Source: Opitutaceae bacterium (GTDB lineage Bacteria; Verrucomicrobiota; Verrucomicrobiia; Opitutales; Opitutaceae). Taken from it: a stretch of 64,000 bases of DNA. Shown here one piece after another: positions 1 to 9,835 of this stretch (position 1 is its first letter; the number at the start of each line of letters is the position of its first letter). The stretch lies in assembly GCA_027485815.1 (NCBI GenBank), contig JAIXQE010000147.1, positions 1-64,000 of the forward strand, written 5' to 3'. Below the pieces are notes generated by a model. The model made no database searches and was not told where the DNA came from. It saw nothing but the letters and a program-made list of their open reading frames with translations. A program made the position numbers and the translations under genes.

Positions 1-607
<607 letters not shown>

Positions 608-615
608 CGGGCGGG

Positions 616-1590
616 TCAGAGTTCGCCGGCGTGGGCCCGCAGGCAGGCATGCAGGTGTCCCGGAGTCGCCGCGCGTAGTTCCGGGCGCTCGGCGCGGCAG
701 GCGTCGGTGGCGTGTTCGCAGCGGACAGCGAACGCGCAGCCGGCGACGGGGCGCGAAAGGTCCGGGGGCAGGCCGGGGATGGTGTAGAGCGTGGAACCCT
801 TGGCCTGCAGGGCGGGGATCGAGCGCTGCAGCGCGCGGGTGTACGGATGCCGCGGCGCGTGGAAGAGGGTCCGCGTGTCGGCGGTCTCCACGATGCGGCC
901 GGCATACATCACCTGCACGCGGTCGCACAGGCCCGAGACGACGCCGAGGTCGTGCGTGATAAAGATCACGGCCATCCCGAGCTCGCGTTGCATCCGGCGG
1001 ATCAGGTCCAGGATCTGCGCCTGCACGGTGACGTCGAGGGCCGTGGTCGGTTCGTCGGCGATGAGCAGCTCCGGCCGGGTGATGAGCGCCATCGCGATCA
1101 TCACGCGCTGGCGCATCCCTCCGGAGAACTCGTGGGGGTAGAGGTCGAGGCGCCGCGGGGCGTCGTTGATGCCGACGGCCTCCAGCATCGCGAGGCCGCG
1201 GCGCCGGGCCTCCTCCCGCGGGAGTCGCTCGTGGATCAGGAGGGGCTCGATCAGCTGCTCGCCGATCCGCAGGTACGGATTCAGCGACGTCATCGGGTCC
1301 TGGAAGATCATCGCGATGCGCTTCCCCCGGATGGCTCGCGCCTCCGCCGGCCGGCAGCGCAGGAGGTCCGTGCCGGCGAACACCGCACTACCGCCCTCGA
1401 TCCGGCCCGGCGGCTGCGGAATCAGCCCGAGGATGGAGTAACACGTGACCGACTTGCCCGAACCCGATTCGCCCACGATGCCCAAGGTCTCGCCCCGCTC
1501 GAGGCTGAAGCTCACTCCGTCGACGGCCCGGGTGACGCCGGTGCGGGTGTGGAAGCTGGTCCGGAGATCGGTGACTTCGAGGAGCGGCAC
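616..1590 (-). CDS. Oligopeptide/dipeptide ABC transporter ATPase, OppD/DppD type
   Basis: A 324-residue cytoplasmic ATPase of a peptide importer, expected to form a heterodimer with the OppF-type protein encoded downstream. It shows Walker A GESGSGKS (residues 40-47), Q-loop [11 protein letters not shown], signature FSGGMRQR (155-162) and Walker B LLIADE (175-180). The C-terminal extension holds several cysteines ([21 protein letters not shown]), matching the oligopeptide-transporter C-terminal region that carries an Fe-S site in some family members. The start is a GTG. It lies 21 nt downstream of the acyltransferase-glycosyltransferase gene, so it may be co-transcribed with it, although the two functions are unrelated. 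Ligand specificity cannot be read from the ATPase. Confidence 0.9.
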   Translation of the reverse strand: MPLLEVTDLRTSFHTRTGVTRAVDGVSFSLERGETLGIVGESGSGKSVTCYSILGLIPQPPGRIEGGSAVFAGTDLLRCRPAEARAIRGKRIAMIFQDPMTSLNPYLRIGEQLIEPLLIHERLPREEARRRGLAMLEAVGINDAPRRLDLYPHEFSGGMRQRVMIAMALITRPELLIADEPTTALDVTVQAQILDLIRRMQRELGMAVIFITHDLGVVSGLCDRVQVMYAGRIVETADTRTLFHAPRHPYTRALQRSIPALQAKGSTLYTIPGLPPDLSRPVAGCAFAVRCEHATDACRAERPELRAATPGHLHACLRAHAGEL

Positions 1591-1611
1591 GGGGAAGGGC
1601 CTAGACGGGAA

Positions 1612-3513
1612 CTAGGCGGGGGAAATAGGCAACATCTCCCGCACGGCGGCCGCGACGGTCGCGGGGGCGAGCGCGGCGAGCTCACCACCGCCGTGCGGCG
1701 GGCAATCCGGCGGCTGCAGCACGCGGTGGGGCGTGGCGAAGACCGGGCCGGTGCGGACCGGGTTGGTGGGGCCGAAGAGTCCGAGCACGGGAACGCCGAG
1801 GGCGTTCGCGAGGTGCATCCCCCCGGTGTCATTCGTGACCAGCAGACGGCAGGCGCCGAGCGCGGCGGCCAGGCCCGGCAGATCGGTTTCGCCGGCGCGG
1901 TTACGCACCCGAACCCCTGGAAAACCCTCGGCGACGGCGGCGGCCAAGGGACGGTCACCCGGGGTGCCGAAGACCTCGAAACGCACTCCCGGCAGCGCCT
2001 CGATCAGGCCCCGCCAATGCGGGACGGGCCAGCGTTTTGCCGGGAAGTTTTCCGAACCGACGATCAGGCCGACGGGGGCGTGCGGCCCCGGCCGCGGCGC
2101 CGGCACCAGCGGGCTCAGGTCGGGGGCCTCCGCCAGCCCGAAGTGCCGCAGGAACGCCGCCCACAGCGCGAGTTGATGTTCGCGGGTCTCGTCCCACGCG
2201 GCCGGCACGCGGAACCGATGGGACAGCAGGGGGCGCGGCCGTCCCGCCCGCACGAGGCCGAAGCGCTGCCGGGCTCCGGCGCACCACGCCTCGAGGTCCC
2301 CCCGCAGGGACTGCGTGAAGAGGAGCCAAACGTCGGGGTGCTCCGCGGCCAACCGGCGGAAGCCGTTGAAGTAACCCAGCCCGCGGGCGGGCAGCGGCAC
2401 GAAGCGATCTCCGAGCCCCCAGGCGGCCAGCAGCGGTTCGAAGGCGGCGCGACCGACGAGGACCAGTTCGGCGTCGGGGCGGCCGCGACGCAGGGCGCGC
2501 AGGAGGGGGGCGAGCATCACCACGTCGCCGAGCCAGTTCGGCAGGCGGATCCAGATCCGGGTGCGCCGCGGCGGGGTGGTGAGGCCGCGAGCGCGCAGGT
2601 CGGCGGCGAGCAGGTTGCGCTTCGACTCGAGGCGGAAGCGGAGCGCGGGCTGGTCCTGATGCCGCCAGCGATCGTGAGCCCAGAGCCACGAGGCGCAGAG
2701 GTCGTCGTCCCGCGCGAGCAGTTCCTCCAGCCAGCGGTTCAGCCCGAGGGTGACGGTCTCCGAGGCTCCGTCGTGCGCCAGCTCGCTCGCCCCGATCTCG
2801 ACCCGCCAGAAGCCGTGGTAGCGGGGGTAGATCCCGTACACCCGCGCGCTGAACTTCTCGGCCAGCAGGCCGGGCAGTTCGGTGGTCGAGCAGACGCGGC
2901 CGAACAACGTCGTGAGGGCGCCCTGGAGGCCCGCGTTCTGGTCGAACAGGATGCCGACGAACCCGCGGCGGCGGAGGATCTTGAGGGCTTCGGCGAAGCC
3001 TTCCTTGCGCGAGAGCAGCCGCATCCCGAAGCGCTCGCGGGCCGCGCGTACGAAGCGGTCGGCGGCGGGCGCATCGAGCGGGCGGTAGATGATTCCGAAC
3101 TCCGGGAAGGTCCCGGGGACCGTGAGGGGCTGCGCCGTCTGCGCTTCCCAGTGCGCGAGGTGGGGCGAACAGATCAGCGTCGGCGCGGGGTCGTGCCGGT
3201 GACGTTCGTGGAGCGCGAGCAACTCGGGGCCCGCGCGGACGATGCGCCGGAGGCGCTCCGGGCCGAGGTAGGGCAGGGCGAGCGAGAGCAGTCCCGTCTC
3301 GATCAGGCGGCGGCAACTTTCGCGGCCGATCCGGCGGCGCCAGGCTTCGTCCCGCTCCGGGAACGCATGGTGCAGGTTGGCGAGGATGAGCCGGCGGCGG
3401 CGCGGCAGGAGCCGGAAGATCGCGTCGCCGAGGACGTGCGCGACCAGGCGCAGCAGGCCCTCGGGGCTGTGCGCCGCGAGGCGGCCGAGCAGTTGGAGCA
3501 GCAGGAGCAGCAC
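1612..3513 (-). CDS. Fusion protein: LpxL-type lipid A acyltransferase plus GT9 heptosyltransferase-like domain
   Basis: A 633-residue two-domain protein for LPS or lipooligosaccharide assembly at the inner membrane. Residues 1-300 resemble Kdo2-lipid A lauroyl/myristoyl acyltransferases (LpxL/HtrB family): a hydrophobic start ([10 protein letters not shown]) and the catalytic H-x4-E motif H118-LAHW-E123. A linker near residue 310 (TTPPRRTR) leads to a glycosyltransferase family 9 domain from about 319: [20 protein letters not shown], then [11 protein letters not shown] and [13 protein letters not shown] near the C-terminus, the hallmarks of WaaF/WaaC-type ADP-heptose transferases. The frame is open across the junction with no sign of frameshift. 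The start is a GTG at 3513. The two activities are normally separate genes. The exact acceptor and sugar are not deducible. Confidence 0.88.
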   Translation of the reverse strand: MLLLLLQLLGRLAAHSPEGLLRLVAHVLGDAIFRLLPRRRRLILANLHHAFPERDEAWRRRIGRESCRRLIETGLLSLALPYLGPERLRRIVRAGPELLALHERHRHDPAPTLICSPHLAHWEAQTAQPLTVPGTFPEFGIIYRPLDAPAADRFVRAARERFGMRLLSRKEGFAEALKILRRRGFVGILFDQNAGLQGALTTLFGRVCSTTELPGLLAEKFSARVYGIYPRYHGFWRVEIGASELAHDGASETVTLGLNRWLEELLARDDDLCASWLWAHDRWRHQDQPALRFRLESKRNLLAADLRARGLTTPPRRTRIWIRLPNWLGDVVMLAPLLRALRRGRPDAELVLVGRAAFEPLLAAWGLGDRFVPLPARGLGYFNGFRRLAAEHPDVWLLFTQSLRGDLEAWCAGARQRFGLVRAGRPRPLLSHRFRVPAAWDETREHQLALWAAFLRHFGLAEAPDLSPLVPAPRPGPHAPVGLIVGSENFPAKRWPVPHWRGLIEALPGVRFEVFGTPGDRPLAAAVAEGFPGVRVRNRAGETDLPGLAAALGACRLLVTNDTGGMHLANALGVPVLGLFGPTNPVRTGPVFATPHRVLQPPDCPPHGGGELAALAPATVAAAVREMLPISPA

Positions 3514-3555
3514 GGGAAGGGTTCCGCCGCCGGTGGTCCGGCGGGCGGTCGCGGC

Positions 3556-5076
3556 TCAGGGCTCGCCGGCCTTGGCCGCGGCCTTCCGTTTGCCCCCCTT
3601 CGCCCGACCCGCGCCGGCGGACCGGCGGGCCTCCGCCTCGGCCTCCACCGCGCGCATGAATTCGGCCCGGCGCGCCGGATCCTGGCGCGCACGGAACACC
3701 TCGAGCAGGGGATCGCGCGTTCGGACCATCCACGCTTCGAGCATCGCGGTCAGCCGCTCCTCCGTGGCGCGGTGGGCTGGCTGGCCGATCAGGTTGCGCA
3801 GGGCGTTGGGGTCGGAGGCGTAGTGGTAGAGTTCCTCGGGGCGCCGGTGCTCGAAAAGGTCGAGGCGGGCGGCGGCCGCCGGATCGGTGCGCGCGAGCAC
3901 CTGCATCCGCCGGAAGGTATCGGTGCCCCGAGTCGCCGTCGCCATAACCCGCGTCCCGTCGGACCATGGATTGAAGAGGTAGCCATGCTCCCGCGTGATG
4001 ATCGTCCGCATCGGGTGCCGGTGGCCGCCGGAGTTCTCGTTGTATTCCGCCACGATGAAGTCGCGGCCGTCCTGGGCCTCGCCGCGCAGCACGGGGGCGA
4101 ACGAGCGGCCGTCCACTCCCGGGGGCGGCGGCAGGCCAAGCATCTCGAGCACCGTGGGCAGCAGGTCGACGCCGGAGACCAGGTGGCGGTCGTCGAGCGC
4201 GCCGGCGCGGGTGACGCCGGGCCAGCGGACCATCCACGGCGTGCGGGTGCTGTGGAAGTAGAGCTGCGTCTTGGCGAAGGGCAGGGGCATTCCGTGGTCG
4301 GAGAGGAACATCACGATGGTACGCTCCTCCTCGCCGCTTTCGCGGAGCGCCGCGAGGATGGCCCCAAGGCCGTCGTCGGCGCGTCGGACGGAGGAGTGGT
4401 AGCGGGCGAGCTCGGCCCGCACCTGCGGATCATCGAACAGGAAGCCGGGGACGGGGACCTCGGCGGGCGTGAAGATCCGGCTCGGCCGGAAGCGGGCGTC
4501 GGCGGCCGAGTCCTCCCCGAAGAACGGCTTGTGCGGGTCGGACAGGTTCAGGTTGAGGAAAAAGGGTTTGCCCGCGTTCCGGGCCTCGCTGATCCCGCGG
4601 CGCGCACTCGCGCCATAGGAGGCGGGATCCTTCGGGTGCAGCGTGGTGCCGTCCGCCTGTCGATCCAGGACGACGTGCCAGCCCGGGTAGGGCGAATAGG
4701 GCGTCGAATGATCCACCTTGTGCCGGATCCCGGTGTAATACCCGGCGGCGCGGAGGAGGTCGGACAAGTGCGGCCAGCCGGGGTCCCGCACCTGATAGAA
4801 GCCCTCAATGCGGTTGTTGTGCGGGTAGCGTCCGGAGAAGAGCACGTTGCGCGACGGCATGCAGTTGCCCACCTGCACGAAGGCGTGAGCGAAGCGCAGG
4901 CTGGTTCCGGCGAGGCGGTCCAGCTCCGGGGTGGCTCCGGGCAGCGGGCAGCCGTAGACGCCGAGCGAGTCGCAGCTCAGGTCGTCGGCGGTGATCAGGA
5001 GCAGGTTCCAGCGCGGGGTCGCGGCCAGCAGCGGCGCGGCGAGGGCGAGGAGGCAGGGCAGGAGGAAGCGGGGCAT
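3556..5076 (-). CDS. Secreted sulfatase (formylglycine-dependent)
   Basis: A 506-residue sulfatase of the alkaline phosphatase superfamily that hydrolyses sulfate esters, probably on polysaccharides. I chose the ATG at 5076 because it gives a signal peptide (MPRFLLPCLLALAAPLLAAT); an upstream ATG at 5118 would add 14 charged residues. The metal-binding DD is at 31-32 (LLITADD). The formylglycine site is C72 in CMPSR, a Cys-type site needing FGE or anSME maturation. SDHGMPLPFAKTQLY is the typical downstream metal/sulfate motif. The region NNRIEGFYQVRDPGWPHLSD and the heparan-type layout suggest an N-sulfoglucosamine sulfohydrolase or iduronate-sulfatase-like clade, but the substrate is not settled. 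The C-terminus is Lys/Ala-rich. It lies upstream of the LPS fusion gene on the same strand. Confidence 0.9.
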   Translation of the reverse strand: MPRFLLPCLLALAAPLLAATPRWNLLLITADDLSCDSLGVYGCPLPGATPELDRLAGTSLRFAHAFVQVGNCMPSRNVLFSGRYPHNNRIEGFYQVRDPGWPHLSDLLRAAGYYTGIRHKVDHSTPYSPYPGWHVVLDRQADGTTLHPKDPASYGASARRGISEARNAGKPFFLNLNLSDPHKPFFGEDSAADARFRPSRIFTPAEVPVPGFLFDDPQVRAELARYHSSVRRADDGLGAILAALRESGEEERTIVMFLSDHGMPLPFAKTQLYFHSTRTPWMVRWPGVTRAGALDDRHLVSGVDLLPTVLEMLGLPPPPGVDGRSFAPVLRGEAQDGRDFIVAEYNENSGGHRHPMRTIITREHGYLFNPWSDGTRVMATATRGTDTFRRMQVLARTDPAAAARLDLFEHRRPEELYHYASDPNALRNLIGQPAHRATEERLTAMLEAWMVRTRDPLLEVFRARQDPARRAEFMRAVEAEAEARRSAGAGRAKGGKRKAAAKAGEP

Positions 5077-5188
5077 GCGTCTCGGTTCGAGCGAGCCGGA
5101 AGGCGTCCGCCGCGTCAACCGCGCCCGCGGGCGTTTTGGGATTGAAACGCCGCCGCGAACCGGCGGACTGCCGGCAGCCCCTCACCCC
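5077..5188. promoter_or_regulatory. Divergent intergenic region between sulfatase and GMC oxidoreductase
   Basis: This 112-bp stretch separates two divergently transcribed genes and so must hold both promoters unless they lie inside genes. I see no convincing -35/-10 pair and no Shine-Dalgarno motif on either side. A GC-rich inverted repeat (CCGCC around 5150 against GGCGG around 5163) is present. Confidence 0.3.
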
Positions 5189-6892
5189 ATGAACATCGGC
5201 GGCGCCGGCACCAACCAGCACACGTATGACGCGATCGTCGTCGGCTCCGGCATCAGCGGCGGCTGGGCCGCGAAGGAGCTGACCGAGAAGGGCCTCCGCA
5301 CGCTCCTGCTCGAGCGGGGCCGCGACGTGAAGCACGGGGATTACCCGACGGCGATGCTGGAGGCGTGGGAGTTCCCGGGCCGCAACCGGCGCTCGAACGT
5401 CGAATTGGAGCGGCAGGCGAAACAGAACCGCACCGGCTACACGACGCATCCCGCCTCGGCGCACTGGTTCGTCGATGACGTCGACAACCCCTACTCGGAG
5501 GATCAGCCGTTCGACTGGATGCGCGGCTACCACGTCGGCGGGCGCTCCCTGCTCTGGGGCCGGCAGTCCTACCGGTTCAGCGAATTGGATTTCGAGGCCA
5601 ATGCCCGCGACGGCGTGGGCGTGGACTGGCCGATCCGCTATGGCGACCTCGCCCCGTGGTACGACCATGTCGAGCGCTTTGCCGGCATCAGCGGCCAGCG
5701 GGAGGGCCTCGCGCAGCTCCCCGACGGCGAGTTCCTGCCGCCGATGGCGATGAACTGCCTCGAGCAGGACGTGCGCGGCCGGCTGGCGGAGAAGTTCAAC
5801 GGGCGGGTGATGACCATCGGGCGCGCGGCCAACCTCACCGTGCCGCACCTCGGGCGCGGCTCCTGCCAGTACCGCAACCGCTGCATCCGCGGCTGCCCCT
5901 ACGGCGGCTACTTCAGCAGCAACTCCGCCACGCTCCCGGCGGCCTACGCCACGGGGCGGCTCACCCTCCGGCCCTTCTCGATTGTGACGGAGATCATTCC
6001 CGCCGCGGACGGCAAGCGGGCGGCCGGGGTCCGCGTGATCGACGCCGAGACGCGCGAGGTCATCGAGTTCCGCGCCCGCGTCGTCTTCCTCTGCGCGTCC
6101 GCGGTGGCCTCGACCTTCATCCTCCTGAACTCGCGGTCCGACCGCTTCCCGCAGGGCTTCGGCAACGACAGCGGCGAGTTGGGGCACAACCTGATGGACC
6201 ATCATTTCAAGGTGGGCGCCGCCGGGGTCTCCGACCGTTTCGCGGACCGCTATTTCCGCGGTAACCGTCCGAACGGCATCTACATCCCCCGCTTCCGGAA
6301 CCTCGATGCCGCCACGCGCCGGAAGGACTATCTCCGCGGCTTCGGTTACCAGGGCAGCGCGAGCCGCCTCGATTGGGCGCGCCCGATCCGCGAGCTGAGT
6401 TTCGGCGCCGGCCTCAAGGCCGATCTCATCCGACCCGGTCCCTGGCGCTTCGGCATCGGCGCGTGGGGTGAGTGCCTGCCGTACCACCGCAACCGCCTCT
6501 ACCTCAACGCCGCGGTCCGCGACAAGTGGGGCCAACCCACTGTGACCTTTGATTGCGCGTGGCAGGAGAACGAGCGGGCGATGCGCAAGGACATGCAGGC
6601 GGCGGCGGTGGAGATGCTCGAGGCCGCGGGCCTGCGCGACGTGAAGGGCTTCGATGACGGCAGCGCCCCGGGGCTTTGCATCCACGAGATGGGCACCGCG
6701 CGGATGGGCCGCGACCCGCGCACTTCCGTGCTCAACGCGTGGAACCAGGTTCACGCGGCGCCGAACGTGTTCGTCACCGACGGCGCGTGCATGACGTCCA
6801 ATTCCTGCGTCAACCCCTCGCTCACCTACATGGCGCTCACCGCGCGCGCCTGTGACCACGCGGTCGCGGAGATGAAGCGGAACCACCTGTGA
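5189..6892 (+). CDS. GMC-family FAD oxidoreductase
   Basis: A 567-residue flavoprotein dehydrogenase of the glucose-methanol-choline family, oxidising an alcohol or sugar. The N-terminal Rossmann motif is AIVVGSGISGGWAAKE (about residues 12-27) followed by LLLERGRD. A cysteine cluster, CQYRNRCIRGCPYGGY, is of the kind seen in gluconate-2-dehydrogenase-type GMC enzymes. The C-terminal signature is IHEMGTARMGRDP, then the GACMTSNSCVNPSLTYMALT segment that closes the FAD fold and carries the active-site Asn. The start is the ATG at 5189; the open frame extends further upstream but that part overlaps the divergent sulfatase. No signal peptide is visible. The next gene overlaps by 4 nt and encodes a small gluconate-dehydrogenase subunit 3-like partner, so this is the large subunit of a membrane-linked dehydrogenase. 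The substrate is unknown. Confidence 0.92.
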   Translation: MNIGGAGTNQHTYDAIVVGSGISGGWAAKELTEKGLRTLLLERGRDVKHGDYPTAMLEAWEFPGRNRRSNVELERQAKQNRTGYTTHPASAHWFVDDVDNPYSEDQPFDWMRGYHVGGRSLLWGRQSYRFSELDFEANARDGVGVDWPIRYGDLAPWYDHVERFAGISGQREGLAQLPDGEFLPPMAMNCLEQDVRGRLAEKFNGRVMTIGRAANLTVPHLGRGSCQYRNRCIRGCPYGGYFSSNSATLPAAYATGRLTLRPFSIVTEIIPAADGKRAAGVRVIDAETREVIEFRARVVFLCASAVASTFILLNSRSDRFPQGFGNDSGELGHNLMDHHFKVGAAGVSDRFADRYFRGNRPNGIYIPRFRNLDAATRRKDYLRGFGYQGSASRLDWARPIRELSFGAGLKADLIRPGPWRFGIGAWGECLPYHRNRLYLNAAVRDKWGQPTVTFDCAWQENERAMRKDMQAAAVEMLEAAGLRDVKGFDDGSAPGLCIHEMGTARMGRDPRTSVLNAWNQVHAAPNVFVTDGACMTSNSCVNPSLTYMALTARACDHAVAEMKRNHL

Positions 6893-7440
6893 ACCCGTCG
6901 GCCCCCGCCCCCGTTACCCGCCGCGAGGCGCTTGTCCGCGCCGCCGCCCTCGCGGGCCTGAGTCTCACGCCGGCGTGGATTGAGCGCGTCCTCGCCGCGG
7001 CGGCCGCGCCGGCAGCGAACCTCCCGCCCGGCCGGGCCGCGGTGCTGGCCGCGGCGGCGGAGCGCATCCTGCCCCGCACGGACACCCCGGGCGCCGGCGA
7101 CGTTGGCGTGCCGGCCTTCCTCGCGCGCCTGCTGGAGGGGTACGTTCCGGCGACCGACCGCGACACCGTAGTGGCGGGCCTCGATGGTTTGGACGCGGCG
7201 GCCCGTGCCGCGCACGGTCGGGGTTTCGCCGACGTGCCGCCGGGGGTGCAGGATGCCCTGATCCGCGCGGCGGCCGAGGCAGGCGGGCGTTTCTTCCCGT
7301 TGCTGCGGGAGTACACGTTGCTCGGCTATTTCACCTCCGAACGCGTCGGCCGGGAGGTGCTGCACTATGATCCCGTGCCCGGACGCTGGGAGCCCTGCGT
7401 GCCGCTCGCCGAGGTCGGCGACCGGCTTTGGACCCGCTGA
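6889..7440 (+). CDS. Gluconate 2-dehydrogenase subunit 3-like protein
   Basis: A 183-residue small subunit partner for the GMC dehydrogenase encoded just upstream. The GTG start overlaps the upstream TGA as GTGA, so translation is likely coupled. The N-terminus has a twin-arginine-type signal (VTRREALVRAAALAGLSL). The body matches the gluconate 2-dehydrogenase subunit 3 pattern: AAAERILPRTDTPGAGDVGV, FADVPPGVQDALI and a final GYFTSERVGREVLHYDPVPG. In known family members this subunit carries the complex across the inner membrane by the Tat route; since the flavoprotein shows no signal of its own, that piggy-back export is the likely arrangement here (inference). Confidence 0.88.
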   Translation: MNPSAPAPVTRREALVRAAALAGLSLTPAWIERVLAAAAAPAANLPPGRAAVLAAAAERILPRTDTPGAGDVGVPAFLARLLEGYVPATDRDTVVAGLDGLDAAARAAHGRGFADVPPGVQDALIRAAAEAGGRFFPLLREYTLLGYFTSERVGREVLHYDPVPGRWEPCVPLAEVGDRLWTR

Positions 7441-7447
7441 AGAAGGT

Positions 7448-7536
7448 CGGCGGCCTCGGAGCGCGATCCGGGAGGGCGTGCTCGAACCCCTTCAGGCGCG
7501 GGTGACTCGGGAGCCCTCCCGCGGCTGACGCCGCCG
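7448..7536. terminator. Nested inverted repeat between convergent genes
   Basis: An outer 7-bp stem (CGGCGGC 7448-7454 with GCCGCCG 7530-7536) encloses a 9-bp perfect stem (CGGGAGGGC 7469-7477 with GCCCTCCCG 7513-7521). It occupies almost all of the gap between two convergent genes. There is no T-tract, so it would be a structural or bidirectional terminator at best. Confidence 0.5.
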
Positions 7537-7539
7537 GAC

Positions 7540-8811
7540 TCAGAGCAGCAGCAGCGCGGGGCTTTCGAGCAGCGTCTTCAGCGCGTTGAGGTACTGCGCG
7601 CCAACGGCTCCATCGATCACCCGGTGGTCGCACGAGAGGGTGACGGTGAGCGTCTGGCCGATCTCGATGCGCTCGCCGCGCACGACGGGCTTCCGGACCA
7701 CCGTGCCGACCGCGAGGATGGCGGCGTTGGGCGGGTTGATGATCGCGCTGAAACGCGGGATGCCCATCATCCCGAGGTTGGAGACGCAGAACGTGCCGCC
7801 GGTGAATTCCGCGGGGGCGAGCTTCTTTTCCTTGGCCCGCTTGCCGAGGGCCTTCGCCTCGGTGGAGATCGCGAAGAGTGACTTGAGGTGCGCGTCGCGC
7901 ACGACGGGGGTGATCAGCCCGTCCTCGATCGCGACCGCAAAAGAGACGTGCGCGGCGGAGAAATAGCGGATCTGGTTGCCCTCCCAGGAGGCGTTCACCT
8001 GCGGCACGCGGCGCAGCGCCTCGGCGCTGGCCTTCAGGATGAAGTCGTTGACCGAGAGTTTCACCCCGTCGCCCTCAAGCGCGGCGTTGAGCTGCTCCCG
8101 CAGCGCCGTGAGCGGAGCGGCGTCGATCTCGATCTCGACGTAGAAGTGGGGGAGCTGGGTCTTGGATTCCAGCAGGCGGCGGGCGATGGCGCCGCGCATG
8201 TTGGAGACGGCGACGGCGCGCTCCTCCTGGATGGGCCCCTTGCTGAGGACGGAGCCGAGCTGGCGGGCGGCGGGGGCGGGAGCCGCGGCGGCGGCGAGCA
8301 CGTCGGCGCGGCGGATGCGGCCGCCGGGGCCGGAGCCCGTGATGCGGGCGAGATCGAGTCCCTTGGCGGCGGCGAGTTTGCGCGCCAACGGGGAAGCCTT
8401 GATCCGGCCGGCGGGGACGGGGGGGGCGACCGGAGCGGGCGGCGGCTGGGGCGCGGGAGCCGGGGCGGGGGAAGGAGCGGGGGCGCTGGCGGGGGCGCTG
8501 GCGGGGGCCGCGGCGGCCGGGGCTGCCGCCGGAGCCGTGGGGGCCTTCGGCGCGGGGGCGGGGACGGCCTCGCCGGGCTTACCGATGGCGCAGAGCGGGG
8601 CGCCGAGGGCGACCTGGGAACCGCCGGGGGCGTAAATCTTGAGGATCGTGCCGTCGAAGAAGCACTCCAGCTCCATCGTCGCCTTGTCGGTCTCGACCTC
8701 CGCGAGCATATCGCCCGCCTTCACGACGTCGCCCTCTTTCTTCAGCCACTTGGCCAGCGTGCCCACCGTCATGGTGTCGCTGAGCTTGGGCATTTCGATG
8801 ATGTTGGCCAT
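7540..8811 (-). CDS. pdhC: Dihydrolipoamide acetyltransferase, pyruvate dehydrogenase E2
   Basis: A 423-residue E2 core of the pyruvate dehydrogenase complex, moving acetyl groups to CoA. The N-terminal lipoyl domain has the lipoylation lysine in VETDKATMELE (about residue 43). A long Ala/Pro linker (about 85-135) follows, then the peripheral subunit-binding domain ASPLARKLAAAKGLDLARI (about 140-170, ending in GSGPGGRIRRADV), and the catalytic domain with DHRVIDGAVGAQY near the C-terminus (His and Asp of the CoA-acetyltransferase site). A single lipoyl domain is present. It is the last gene of the E1-alpha/E1-beta/E2 operon. The E3 gene is not in the window. Confidence 0.95.
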   Translation of the reverse strand: MANIIEMPKLSDTMTVGTLAKWLKKEGDVVKAGDMLAEVETDKATMELECFFDGTILKIYAPGGSQVALGAPLCAIGKPGEAVPAPAPKAPTAPAAAPAAAAPASAPASAPAPSPAPAPAPQPPPAPVAPPVPAGRIKASPLARKLAAAKGLDLARITGSGPGGRIRRADVLAAAAAPAPAARQLGSVLSKGPIQEERAVAVSNMRGAIARRLLESKTQLPHFYVEIEIDAAPLTALREQLNAALEGDGVKLSVNDFILKASAEALRRVPQVNASWEGNQIRYFSAAHVSFAVAIEDGLITPVVRDAHLKSLFAISTEAKALGKRAKEKKLAPAEFTGGTFCVSNLGMMGIPRFSAIINPPNAAILAVGTVVRKPVVRGERIEIGQTLTVTLSCDHRVIDGAVGAQYLNALKTLLESPALLLL

Positions 8812-8831
8812 GGCGGTGCAGGAAGTGGGGT

Positions 8832-9809
8832 TCAGGCGAGCGTCTCGAGGGCGGCCTGGAGGACGCGGCGCGGGTTGGGCAGCTGTTCGATTTCCACCGG
8901 CGGGCTGTAGATCGCCGGGGCGTCGACCGTGGCCAGGCGATGAATGGGCGCGTCCAGCTCATCAAAGGCTTCGCGCTGGATCATGTAAGCGAGCTGCGAG
9001 CCGACGGAGGCAAAGGGCTTCTGCTCCTCCACGATCAGCACCCGGTGGGTCTTGGCGACGGAACGCAGGACGCTGTCGATGTCGAGCGGGCGGATCGTGC
9101 GCAGGTCGAGCACCTCGGCGGAGACCTTGTGTTCGCGTTCCAGCACCTCGGCCGCGGCGAGCGAGTGCAGCACCGAGCGGCCGTAAGTGACGATCGTCAG
9201 GTCGGTGCCGGGGCGCTTCACGTCGGCGAGGCCGAGCGGCACCACGTGCTCCCCGGCGGGCACCTCGCCCTTCTCGCCGTACAGCATCGTGTTCTCGAGG
9301 AAGAAGACCGGGTCGTTGTCGCGGATCGCGGACTTGAGCAGGCCCTTGGCGTCCGCCGGGGTGGACGGCACGACGACCTTTACGCCGGGGTGGTTGGCGA
9401 GGACGTTCTCCGGGGTGTGCGAGTGCGTGGCGCCGACATTCGTCCCGCCGTTGGCGGGGCCGCGGATGACGATCGGGCAATGGATCTGCCCGCCGCTCAT
9501 GTAGCGGACGTTGGCGGCGTTATTCAGGATCTGGTCGAAGGCGACGGAGTAGAACGACCAGAACATCAGCTCCATCACGGGACGGATGCCGAGCATCGAG
9601 GCACCGATGCCGACGCCGATGAATCCGGCCTCGCTGATCGGGGTGTCGACGATGCGCTGGGGGCCGAAGCGGGCGAGCAGGCCCTCGGTGACCTTGTAGG
9701 CGCCGTTGAACTGGGCGACCTCCTCGCCCATGACGACGACGTTAGGATCGCGCTCCAGTTCCTCGGCAAGGGCGTGGCGGACGGCTTCGCGGTAGGTGAT
9801 GACAGGCAC
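8832..9809 (-). CDS. pdhB: Pyruvate dehydrogenase E1 component, beta subunit
   Basis: A 325-residue beta subunit of the thiamine-diphosphate-dependent E1. I chose the GTG at 9809, which gives PVITYREAVRHAL, the canonical N-terminus. The open frame upstream overlaps E1-alpha and reads as Arg/Pro-rich nonsense. Recognisable segments are GEEVAQFNGAYKVTEGL, DTPISEAGFIGVGIGA, GANGGT-like GPANGGTNVGATHSHTPE, and the C-terminal transketolase domain LTIVTYGRSVLHSL with DLRTIRPLD and VEEQKPFASVGS. It lies 26 nt after E1-alpha and 20 nt before E2. Confidence 0.95.
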   Translation of the reverse strand: MPVITYREAVRHALAEELERDPNVVVMGEEVAQFNGAYKVTEGLLARFGPQRIVDTPISEAGFIGVGIGASMLGIRPVMELMFWSFYSVAFDQILNNAANVRYMSGGQIHCPIVIRGPANGGTNVGATHSHTPENVLANHPGVKVVVPSTPADAKGLLKSAIRDNDPVFFLENTMLYGEKGEVPAGEHVVPLGLADVKRPGTDLTIVTYGRSVLHSLAAAEVLEREHKVSAEVLDLRTIRPLDIDSVLRSVAKTHRVLIVEEQKPFASVGSQLAYMIQREAFDELDAPIHRLATVDAPAIYSPPVEIEQLPNPRRVLQAALETLA

Positions 9810-9835
9810 GGTGGAAGGGGGCTGCGGCGGTCCGT

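Noticed and set aside
712-5145. A plus-strand open frame of about 1477 codons opposite OppD, the LPS fusion and the sulfatase
   Set aside because: Low-complexity Arg/Gly/Glu composition and no motifs; the minus-strand genes are unambiguous.
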